Below are positions 21,045 to 30,261 of a stretch of DNA of 64,000 nt, one piece after another (position 1 is the first letter of the stretch; every line of letters begins with the position of its first letter). Under the pieces are notes generated by a model. It had not been told where the DNA came from. It made no database searches and saw only the letters and a list, made by a program, of their open reading frames with translations. Position numbers and translations under genes: made by a program. This stretch comes from Ichthyophis bannanicus (taxonomy: Eukaryota; Chordata; Amphibia; Gymnophiona; Ichthyophiidae). The stretch is taken from positions 9,044,501-9,108,500 of the forward strand of contig JAWIIG010000025.1 in assembly GCA_033557465.1 (NCBI GenBank), read 5' to 3'.

Positions 21045-21434
21045 CTGCAGCTAGGGAGTCCCCATATGTGAAGACTCATTCCTGCTTGTTCCTGGAGATA
21101 GCACAGTTACTTACCTGTAACAGGTGATCTCTGGGAGCAGCAGGAAATAAGTCTTCACAACCCACCCACCTCCCCTAGGAGTTGTATCTCTCTATCTATC
21201 TTTCCTTCCCTCTCTCTCTCTCTTTGTCTCAGCTTTAAAACGTGAACTGGAGAGAGGCGGTTGGGAAAGGCGGGAAGGCAGCACACAGGCGCTGTGGGAT
21301 GCTCCCAAAAGCTTTCTTATTGGATGCTGGGGAGCGTTTCCGCGCAGGCTCCGTCGGTACCGACGATACCTATATGTGAAGACTTATTCCTGCTGTTCCC
21401 AGAGATCACCTGTTATACAGGTAAGTAACTGTGT
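21045..21434 (+). repeat. ICR and right ITR of A2
   Basis: The ICR (21050-21165) has tgcttgttcctggagata followed by gcacagttacttacctgtaa and a caggaaataagtcttcac arm. The right ITR (21247-21434) carries gttgggaaaggcgggaaggc and gtcggtaccgacgatacc, and ends in caggtaagtaactgtg. Confidence 0.88.
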
Positions 21435-22468
21435 TTTCCCCTAGGATCATGCAGAGAGTCAGAGGTCAGCCTTCAAAGGGATGTAGCCAAGTCAGGAAAC
21501 CTTAGTCAACTAGATCAAAGGCTTTGAAAGTTTGCCAGTCTAAGTGGCTAAATTAGATACTCAGAATTAGAGTGAGTCTGTGGTTAGGGCTGGGACATAG
21601 AGGGAAATTTAAGAAGTAGCGCTAGTCATGTAGCCTAAACTGGCCAAATCTTGGTGCTGCACTAGTAGTTCTAATCTTGGCTGACCAAATCCTCCTTGCT
21701 TCTACCAATATTAGACATTTTTTGCAGTGGTCTAACAGCCTCCTCCCCGTACAGGATTTTCCTCCATGTCATTGGTGTTAAGTTTGTGCAGGTAACCCAA
21801 GAGTACGCTAATATTTAGTAAACATGGTCCAAAAAGAATTTACCCAGGATAATAGTGTAGGAAGTTTAGAGTAAGCTGACTAGCATCAAAGTATGTGACT
21901 ATCTTGCACTAATATTCAAAGAGAAACTATGCAGGCCGCGTCTTTTTCAAAAATTAGTTAAAAGTATTCAAATATAGAAGCGCCCACATGGCTTTGCTCT
22001 TACTATTGGCACTGCTGAAGGTCTGAAGGGAAACTACCTGCGTATAATTTAAAAATCCAATTATGAGCGAATAGTTTATTCCTCTGAGCTAAGCATGCTC
22101 TTGGGAATGCCTAGATTCAAATTAACTGACTATATTTGAAGGCTCAGTGGCAGAACAATTTTTAAACAAGGGATTTACCTGACCGACTCTTTAATAGCCA
22201 GCTCGATCCCTTTGAAAAATGGTGTTTAGTAAGTTATAAGTGCCTTTAACTATTGTAAATTATAGTTCTCTCCTCTCATCATTAGACCGTGCCAGCTGGC
22301 TAGACTTGGGTGATTGAGTGAGACTGGGGAAGGTGTGTGAAGGAGGGCATAATGGCTGAAGTGGATTCTCCAGGAAAGTAGAGGTGGAAAATGAAATGAA
22401 TTTTGCAGCCAGCGCTGGAGATCTGCTAGAGACTGTGTGCTGAAAACTTCTCACTTTGTTTCCTACAG
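21435..22468. other. single-copy-looking spacer, no gene seen
   Basis: There are no long ORFs, ITRs or recognisable LINE motifs. It is probably intronic or intergenic host sequence. It ends in a good pyrimidine tract and acceptor (ttgtttcctacag) before the DVL-like exon. Confidence 0.5.
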
Positions 22469-22575
22469 CCCTAATGCTGCCAGCAGCCGTGATGGTCTGG
22501 ATAACGAGACGGGGACAGAATCCATGCTTAGCCACAGAAGGGACCGAGACCGGCACAGGCGGAGGACTGATGGGG
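22469..22575 (+). CDS. DVL1: Dishevelled exon (DVL1-like linker)
   Basis: The exon follows acceptor tttcctacag. A leading C would complete a His codon. It then reads PNAASSRDGLDNETGTES, then MLSHRRDRDRHRRRTD. This matches the linker between the DIX and PDZ domains of Dishevelled, the Wnt signalling scaffold, where vertebrate DVL1 has a very similar PNxSSSRDGxDNETGTES stretch and an SHRRER run. The donor gtactg after gggg is weak, and the reading frame stays open past it, so the 3' edge is uncertain. No other DVL exon is seen. DVL and IPO5 are not known neighbours, so this may be a rearranged, captured or duplicated exon. The choice of DVL1 over DVL2/3 is tentative. Confidence 0.7.
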
Positions 22576-24499
22576 GTACTGTCTCTCATCTCCTTTACAA
22601 TCTCCATCTTCCCCATTCTTTTCTTTGTCTTTCTGAGGCTGAGGACATCCTGGTTATACAACACAAATTGATGCAAAAAGCATTTATGACTCTTGCACAG
22701 AAGATGGGTCAGAGAGATAGACCTGTAGGTGGATCACTGTACTTTCATCTTGCTCCCTCTCTCTCTCTGCTGGGTTTTCCAATCTCTGCAAAGGCCAGAC
22801 AATGACAGGGAAGATCCCCTACTCAGAAAGGCCTCACTGGACACTTGGCTGTTTCCTTTTTAGGAACAGTGTTCTCGGTCTGGTACAGCTTCACCACTTT
22901 AAATGAGGTGAACCTCGGAACTTCTTGATTTTGCTACTGTTAAAAGGAACTTGGGCCACAAAGGCCTAAGCTTAAGATTACAAGAAGTTCAGAGGGACTG
23001 GGGACAGTGAGGAGTTAGGAAAGAAAAAATGAAGATATAGAGAAGTAAAAATTAAGCATGGCAAGGTTAAGTAAATTGGTCAGATTCATAGAGAGAGGAA
23101 GTGGAAGGAAGCTTTTGTAACTGGATTTAAATCACTTGAAAGTCTGTCTTGTTCATATCAAAAGATGTCCTTATGTGTGTTAGGCCTAGAATGAGCAGAG
23201 TAACCTCTATCTTTCTGAACAGTTAAAATCCCACCTCTTCCAGGCTGCTTTTGGATCCTGATCCCCTTATTCTCCTGCTCATTACCTCTCTGTATCTTTA
23301 CCATTCCCTTAGATTTACCCTAGTACCTAGTTGTGTGATCTGTCTTGATTAGATTATAAGCTCTGATGAGCAGGGACTATCTCTTACTTGTATATGTACA
23401 GTGCTGCATATGCCTTGTAGTGCTATACAAATGATTAGTAATAGCATAGTTCCCATTGTGCTCATTGTACTCACCTTGTGGACATGAAGAAGCAGGAGAG
23501 GGACCGAGTATCAGGGCTGGTCAGAGAGTATCCGGTGCTTTAGACAAATCTTCAAGCAACTACCACCCATGGTCCAGGATCTTCCCTTCTCTTTCCCTCC
23601 CCAGGTGTTCATCTCTCCTTCCCTACCCTCTTAATGTAGTCCAGCATCTCCACTTCCCTTCCCTAACCTCCCCCTCATCGGGGGTCCACATTCCCCCATC
23701 ATGTCCAGTATTGTCCCCTTTTCTCTTCTTGCTGCTGCATCTAAAGTAAACGCAGTGCAGCGGTGGACTATAGAGCACTCACATATACTCAAAGTCATCG
23801 CCCTCTGACAGGAAGTTTGCATCGGAGGAAATGGGCCTTGAGTGTACATGAGTGCTCAAAGTACTACCGCCATGTTGAGTTTACTTTAGATGTAGCTGTG
23901 GCTTGGGAGGAAGACAGAAGTAGGGTAGCAGTAGAAGGGAAGGGGATCAGGAAGGAGAAATGCTGAACAGCTTATGGAAGGAATCAGCGAAGGGAAAGGG
24001 AAATAATGCTGTCATGCTGCGCCATGACCCCAAATTTTGCCATCTTTGGTAAACACCTAATCTGCCTAGTGGTAGAGCCAGCCCTGCTGAGTATGGATCT
24101 CATGTCCATGTGTGCAGTGTTTGCTCTCTCTATTCTTCCATGTCTTGAACAGTACTGTTCCTAGAAATGGTATTTGCTGGGGGGAAGTGAAGTTACTAAC
24201 ATGGATGGCTGCTTAAGCCAGTTGCTCTGTTAAGCCCTCCCTTCTTTTAGGTATTAATAGTGCTTCATACCTAATACCTGCCGTTACAGTTAGTACAATT
24301 TGTTTGTTGAAACTCATCCATAGCAGATGATGATGAAAAAGAAAGCTATCTCCAAGAATTTTTTTACAGTGGGATCAGCACAAAAGGAGAAAGGGAGGCA
24401 ACATAGTGTTGGGAGAGCTTGTGCGGCACGTAGAAAGTGAACAAGATGGGGCTATGATGCTGGTGCTGAAACTGATACAGAGGATGAGATCTCCCTTGG
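22576..24499. other. spacer with one SINE/LINE tail, no gene seen
   Basis: Short ORFs (for example 23456-23749) look like chance reading of pyrimidine-rich DNA. Apart from the repeat tail at 23225-23445, I see nothing I can name. Confidence 0.5.
23225..23445 (+). repeat. L2/SINE-type 3' tail
   Basis: It contains the widely dispersed vertebrate tail pattern agattataagctctgatgag, cagggactatctctt, tgctgcatatgccttgtagt and gctatacaaatgattagtaa. A shorter relative is at 15537-15615. Confidence 0.6.
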
Positions 24500-24529
24500 T
24501 GAATTCTGGGGTTAGTTTAAGGATCTGAA

Positions 24530-25090
24530 AAATGAGTTAGCAGCAGTACAGACTGAAATAACCCAGATGGCGGGTGATCTTAGAGGGAATATTGCTGAGA
24601 TTGGACAGAGGATAGAGGTGGAAACCCACTTACATGAGCAGGCTGTGACCATAGCTGCTGTAGAGAAACAGATGGTGACCTGGAGAAAGCTAACAATATT
24701 AGACAAATCTGAAGAATTAGAAAGTTGGGCTAGGGTTGACCAACCTAAGATTTGAGGGGTTTCTGAGTTGGTTGAGTATGGAGACTGTTTCAGAGTGGTG
24801 GTGCAGATTTCCAGATCAGTTTTGATGGCAGGAGACCATCCTGAGGAGGGCATAGAGCTTGAGCGAGCACATGGAACTCTCAGAGCTCTCAGAGAAAATC
24901 TGCCCCATGAGCTTATAGCCGCCTTCCACAGCTACAGTATGCAAGCAGGGATATAGTGGCTTCTAAAGGCACTAAGGGAGAGAGCCTGGGAATCCCATAA
25001 AATTGAGTTTTTTTGCGGACTAATGCCAATGCAGAGACTAAAGGAACATTACCAACAAGTTCTGCAAGAAGGAGTAGATAACATGAGAAG
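24530..25090 (+). pseudogene. L1/Tx1 ORF1p remnant
   Basis: A coiled-coil-like stretch (LRGNIAEIGQRIEVETHLHE) precedes a partial RRM and C-terminal pattern. EGIELERAHGTLRALRENLP followed by IAAFHSY is the conserved ELDRxHRALxP..R..P..IARFHxY block of L1/Tx1 ORF1 proteins. The C-terminal end continues after the CR1 insertion as RWPFPYGVVFTPNGKTFKF (about 25930). It is an RNA-binding protein in the family. Stops at about 24755 and 24955 kill this copy. Confidence 0.65.
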
Positions 25091-25099
25091 AGTTCTAGC

Positions 25100-25915
25100 T
25101 AAGCCTGAAGAATGGTGAAGAATTTGGCAGCTGAGATTTAATGCTAAAAAATGCAGAGTCATTTGGCATTTGGGCTACAAAAATCCAAGGGAGTGGTACA
25201 GGATAAGGGTCTAAGTGCTTCTGTCCATGAAAGAAAGAGTGGAAACCTGGACATGATTGTTTCTGATTATCTTAAAGTGGCAAAAGAGGTAGAAAGGCGA
25301 CGGCGAAAGCCAGAAGGATGCTTGAGTGCATGGGGAGAGGAATTGCCAGAAGAAAAAAGGAGGTGATAGTGCCTCTTTTTAAGTCTTTGGTGTGACCTCA
25401 TTTGGAGTATTGTGTGCAATTCTGGAGACCGAACCTTCAGAAGGATATAAACAGGATGGAGTCTGTGCAGAGGGTGGCTACGAAAATGGTCAGTGGTTTC
25501 GTTATAAATCATATGAGGACAGACTTAAGGATCTTAATATGTATACGTTAGAGGAAAGGCGGGATAGAGGAGATATGATAGAGACATTTAAATATCTCCA
25601 TGGCATAAATGCACATAAGAAGAGCCTCTTTCGATTGAAAGCAAGCTCTACTACAAGGGGACATAGGATGAAGGTGAAAGGGGATAGACTCAGGAGTAAT
25701 ATGGGGAAATATTTCTTTACGGAAAGAGTGGTATATGCATAGAATAGTCTCCCAGTGGAGGTAGTAGAGACGAGGACTGTATCAGAATTCAAGAAAGCAT
25801 GGGACAAACACAGAAGATCACTGAAGGAAAAAAAAGGCATTATGGTATTTGATATGGAAGGGCAGACTAGATAGACCATATGGTCCTTTTCTGCTGACTT
25901 GTTTCTATGTTTCTT
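25100..25915 (+). mobile_element. CR1-like LINE 3' end
   Basis: It begins in the thumb region (WQLRFNAKKCRVIWHLGY) and reads in pieces through [24 protein letters not shown] sequence, then RRDRGDMIETFKYLHGINAH and NSLPVEVVE...FKKAWDKH, the usual CR1 ORF2 C-terminus. The 3' tail ends with tttctatgtttcttcttctg. It is 5'-truncated and inserted in the Tx1/L1 ORF1. One 116-codon ORF (25392-25742) is part of it. Confidence 0.75.
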
Positions 25916-26639
25916 CTTCTGTTTCTAAAATACGTTGGCCTTTTCCTTATGGTGTAGTCTTCACACCCAATGGCAAAACCTTTAAATTTTGAACCATTGA
26001 TGAGGCCATGGAGGTTATGCATGAGGCTGGCAATGACTTGGAACAATTAACCTCTGGTCTGAGGACAGCACAGAAAGCACATCCTAGATGGCAACAAGTA
26101 GAACATAGCAGGAGGAGATAATGTCGACAATCTGAGAAATTCTAACTCAGCAGAGGATGCAGAAGAAGCCGAAATTAGATGGCTAGAAATGAAGACTGAA
26201 CAACATAAGTTGTGGACTAATATATTTTTTACAATTATGCTAAATTGATACACAAGAGACATGGAGAATGGATGAGTGAATGAGTGGGGATGGAGTTAGT
26301 GGTCGAGTGATGATGTGATGGATCATATGGGGTAAGAGTGCAAAGTGCAACCAATTATTTTGTGTGTGTATTAGAGGGAGGGTGGAAGTGATCTAATTGG
26401 CATGAGTGTGCTGCCTGAAGGGGCGGCTGCAGGGAGAGGGTGATTATATAGCAGTTAAGAAGGGTAGAAGCGAGTGGGGGGTAGAATATCAGAGGGGGGA
26501 AGACTAATGCAAAGGGAGAGAAGGGTAGGGGGGGGGAGGTAAGATTAAGAGGAGAGAAGAAGGAGAGAGGGCAATGCTGTATAGCTAATTTTATAACTTA
26601 TTTTGCCTTTTCTATCCAAATGAGTATAGAGACTAGTGT

Positions 26640-27500
26640 CTATTATTGTTAAAGGTTGACTTCACTTCCAAAAAGGCAGCTAATGTTCAAAGAACTTCAT
26701 TACTTAAAGGCTTTGATAGGAACAGCAGGGGAGGAATAGCCATCTTATTTGCTAAAGATGGGCAAGCCACTTATCTTGCATAAAATTGTTAATCCTGGGG
26801 GGAGCTTTCTTGTAGTTAACATCTCCTTGGATGGGAAAGTATAGAATATTGTCAGTGTTTATGCTCTCAATTCAGTGCAGAAACATTTATTTTCAGAGAC
26901 TGGAAAGGAAACTGCTGGAATTTGGATGAGGTTAATGGGTAATCGAGAGTGATTTCAACTTAACTATTGATCCGGGACCTAACAACTCTGATGAAACTTC
27001 CCTTCAGAGGGAGATAGAAAGCAAACTTAGAAAGTGGGATAAGCAAGTGAGGATTAGTAGACAGTGCATATTTTTAACTAGATCCTACATTTTTGCTTTC
27101 TGTACCACACAACTTCTCTTCCAGGATGGATTTTATTGTGGTAGATAAGGAATTAGTCCAAGATGTGAAGTGAGGATTGAGGATATCACTTGGACTGGTC
27201 ATGCCAGTATGGGTGGATTTCAAAGTTGAAGAGACAGTGCATTGTACTAAATGTTGGTGTTTGAGTGATAGCCTTATAGACAACAAGGAGATGATAGCAT
27301 CAGTAGAGGTAGATATTCGGGAATATTTAGACCCAAACAACACATGTGATATTACCTCCTTCAGTATTGTGGGATGGGTTAAAAGCGGTTATTTAGAAGA
27401 AATTGATCATGGGCACTAGTATGCACAAAAAAAGAGAGACCACACTGAGGAACCTTTTACAGAAGATTTGTAAAGTTCATTTAGAGCCCTGAGGAAGTGC
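26640..27500 (+). pseudogene. L1/Tx1 ORF2 endonuclease remnant
   Basis: Fragments in three frames spell an L1-type APE endonuclease: RGGIAILFAKDGQA, the GDFNLTIDPGPNNSDETS block (catalytic Asp/Asn motif, about 26955), then a degraded TGHASMG at the place of the SDH motif. The linker follows (DSLIDNKEMIASVEVDIREY, 27265 on, then KKRETTLRNL). No RT follows, because repeat R begins at 27545. Confidence 0.6.
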
Positions 27501-27757
27501 ATATGTGAACTGATAGAAAAGTTGAGTGTCTAATTGGGAAAGTTGGGGACCGACCAGAAGCACGCTGACCTGCAGAATCTAAGCAGCAGCAGAAAGCAGA
27601 ACTAACATCACACTGTGGATAGGAGCAAACAAATTTATTCAGTATCCAACGAGGTCAGCCTTACACATGTTTCGGCATGAGCCTTCATCAGGAGTATAAG
27701 ACCTCATATAAAAGATAAAAAAACAAATAAATTCATTCATAACACATACTTAAAATA

Positions 27758-27850
27758 GGAATATGCCAAAGGAAAAAACATATAACGTATAAAATAGTTT
27801 GAACACAAAACCATAGTAAAAATAATATATCATAAGAAGTACATAAAACA
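27758..27850. repeat. left copy of a ~90-bp direct repeat flanking the HAL1-like insertion
   Basis: Nearly identical to 28790-28879 (both start ggaatatgcca and end tacataaaaca), with about two substitutions and a 3-base indel. The two copies lie exactly at the ends of the inserted L1-like fragment. Confidence 0.85.
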
Positions 27851-28789
27851 AGCTCGACGAGAAAATTTCTTTGACTGATCAAAAGTTAGTAAATTAGAAT
27901 CTCAGGTGCTTCCATTGCAATCTATTAATGTGGTTGGTATTAAAGATTCTTTGATTTTACATACTAAATTGGAAGCCCTTGAAAATTCTACTCGGATGTA
28001 TAATTTGCGGTTCTTGAATTTTCCCTTTTCTTCTCTTCTGTCTGCAAAAGTTTTGTTGCATAAATATCTTAAGGAAGTACTAACTATAATGGATCCTGTT
28101 TATGTTACACAAATTTACTATGTTCCCTTTGGATCTAAGAAGGTTAGTCCCACCGAGGGGGAGTTCGATGTGGTGGTCCCATCTATCTCGAATTTGACTG
28201 CCTTTTTGGAGGATTCCCTTGATACTATCACTCAAAGGTCCACATTGCTGGTAACTTTTACATCTATTCTTGTGAAACAACGTATCCTTAAAGCTTTTTT
28301 TAAGATGAAAAATGCCAAGTTCTGTGGTCAATTGATTAGTGTTTTTCCTGATGTTGCACGTAGCACCCAGCTGCGTCGGCGGCAGTTTTTGAACTTAGCC
28401 CCATGTTTTGGCGCTGGGTGCCACGTTTTACTTACGTTTCCCATGTAAATGTGTTATCAAATTACAAGGGGGGAGACTCTTATGTATTCCTAATGTTTCC
28501 CATTTGGAAAAATTTCTTTCTGATCGTCAGAGTGGGGTTGGGGAGGGTATAGTTGGGTGATTAGGATGGCCTCCAATTGTAGCTCTTTTTGGGCATGTTT
28601 TCCTAACTTATTATTCTATCTTTAAATTTGACGCTGTCAGTCTCCCGTGATGTGGACTAGATATTGCTCCTTGTTATATTTTGTTGCTTTATTGGTTTCT
28701 TATATTTTGTTAATCTATGCAAGTGTGCATTCTGTTTCTTTATTATTTGGTGTTGTAAATGACTAAAATCATATAAATTTAAAAAAAAA
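27851..28789 (+). mobile_element. second ORF2-less L1-like (HAL1-like) element, 5'-truncated
   Basis: The insertion has L1-type ORF1 codons from the coiled coil to the stop (about 28560), a roughly 215-bp 3'UTR (28561-28775) and an A-tail (28781-28789). No ORF2 lies between them. The ORF1 is closely related to the one at 6868-7812. It sits inside repeat R, and direct repeats of about 90 bp flank it. Confidence 0.75.
27890..28560 (+). pseudogene. L1-type ORF1p (HAL1-like copy 2)
   Basis: Open from before 27906: INVVGIKDSLILHTKLEALE (coiled coil), NLRFLNFPFSSLLSAKVLL (RRM start), STLLVTFTSILVKQRILKAF and FPDVARSTQLRRRQFLNL (C-terminal domain). Near 28440 the frame is lost. The end NVSHLEKFLSDRQSGVGEG with a stop at about 28560 is readable in another frame. 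It aligns throughout with the minus-strand copy at 6868-7812, including the segment deleted there. Confidence 0.75.
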
Positions 28790-28879
28790 GGAATATGCCA
28801 AGGGAAAAAACATATAACGTATAAAATAGTTTGAACACAAAAACATAGTAAAAATAATATATCATAAGTACATAAAACA
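28790..28879. repeat. right copy of the ~90-bp direct repeat
   Basis: It begins directly after the A-tail of the HAL1-like element and repeats 27758-27850. It is a candidate target-site duplication of unusual length. Confidence 0.85.
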
Positions 28880-30261
28880 GCAATCAATAAAATAAATAAT
28901 ATAAATTAAAAATGTATCTCCTTATTCATTAGAGTAAGGGAGTGCATGCATAAAAAGGACAGAATACTAAGACGAAGCAATGTCAAATAAATCTATTAAA
29001 TAATATAAACACTCGCCTAGGGTAAGGATACTCAAGTTATGATAAGGTAGCCTAAAAGTGGCTGGGAGATCAACACTAAAAATAATACATTGGTAAAGAC
29101 ATTAATGAAAATATAGTACATTTCGTGAGCACATGTCAGAACAGGGAACAAATTGCAATTCTTGTCAAGCACAAAGCAGGAAAATCTTAGAGCATGAAGA
29201 AATATATATCTACCATAACATTTGTCTACCATAGCTGTGAGGAGGGAGAAGGAATTGAGCCTGTGAAGCGAGGGAATCAAATACGGACCAGCTGAGCCTA
29301 AGGAGTGTATCAAATAAAGGGGACTGGGTAAGTCCACTGTATGTGTATCAGATTATCCATTACTGAAGTTATGTCATAAAAACATAGGACCTAAAGCGAG
29401 GCAAACACGTCATGTGCAGCTAACCAATCACATTAGAGGTGGTTTGCTACACAAAACAGAAGGATGATAGTAAAAAAAAAAGAACCTCCAAACAAGTGCT
29501 TCCAAAGTGGAAGAACAGTATATGAAACATTCTATGCAGAGAACAATATGTCATTATATAGTGAGTTGTACAGACTTACAAGAATACTATGCTGAGGCTG
29601 AGATGGATTTAAAAATGGAGGGGGGGGGGTCCAAGAGAAAATGATCCAACCATCTATTGTGAGTAAGTTATAAGTTAGTTAGGGATCCCAGCAGATTCTA
29701 TGAGCGTAGTAATTAATACATCGTATCCTAATTAGGATAAAATGGCTTCGACAGAAGATAAACAGTCCAAAGGTGAAGAACAATAAATAAATAAACCACC
29801 ACACCTGATCATTAAAAAGAAACTCTGTTTTTATGGTTCTTAGATATCTTTATATCCATTTATTTCCAAGAACAAGCAGGAATGTAGTCTTCAAATATGG
29901 GTGACGTTGGTACCGTCGGATCCCGCTTGGGAATGCTCCCCAGCATCCAATAGGAAAGCTTTTAGGAGCATCTCACTGCACCTATGTTGCTGCCTTCTCA
30001 CCTTCCCAACTCTCCCTCTTCAGTTCTTCATTTTCCGTGGAGCCAGCAGAAAGCAAATCCTGTCGCCACAGAAAATTTGTTAAATTTGTTTTTTTTTATT
30101 TTTTTTGGTTTGCGTCTGCCTTCCCGTCTACGCCGGAACTGACTCCCATCGGTTCTTTTCCTTTCTTTCTATTTCTTTTCTCAAAAAAATAAAGTAGAAT
30201 TCTCTTGAGGCATATCAACGCCATTTTAGGCCTTAAGCCTACCATTTTGTCTACTGACACA

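Larger units (their letters stand above)
15735..21434 (+). mobile_element. DIRS retrotransposon A2 (family A), best preserved copy
   Basis: This 5.7-kb element has both ITRs, an ICR and all coding domains in order: Gag 16136-17992, RT 18049 on, RNase H/methylase-like, and YR to 20945. The left and right ITRs differ at few positions, which points to a recent insertion. The coding frames carry a handful of single-base frameshifts, and the catalytic residues of RT, RNase H and YR are all readable. It lies downstream of the IPO5 exon, in the same orientation, in what would be an intron. Confidence 0.9.
24500..27540 (+). mobile_element. Tx1/L1-like LINE remnant
   Basis: The ORF1 part (24530-25090, resuming at 25915-26110) and an ORF2 endonuclease part (26640-27500) lie in order on the + strand. 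A CR1 3' fragment interrupts ORF1. All frames are broken by stops, so this is an old copy. At 27545 it abuts repeat R. The 26110-26640 stretch between the ORFs is purine-rich and shows no coding signal. Confidence 0.6.
27545..29862 (-). repeat. repeat R, copy a (minus orientation)
   Basis: This AT-rich interspersed repeat is about 1.3 kb without its insertion. Its sequence recurs in + orientation, in pieces and in the same order, at 36280-36527, 39701-40017, 40471-40486, 53993-54190 and 58086-58290. Landmarks (on the + strand of copy a) are cctgatgaaggctcatgc in complement near 27680, accataacatttgtctacca at 29212, taaccaatcacattagaggt at 29420 and cctaattaggataaaatgg at 29728. No convincing protein is encoded, and the class is unknown. 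Confidence 0.7.

Noticed and set aside
22576..22805. Continuation of the DVL-like ORF past 22575
   Set aside because: The peptide stops resembling Dishevelled after RRRTDGG, and a GT follows, so the extension is taken as intron.
23456..23749. 97-codon ORF
   Set aside because: It is pyrimidine-rich chance coding with no motif and no splice context.
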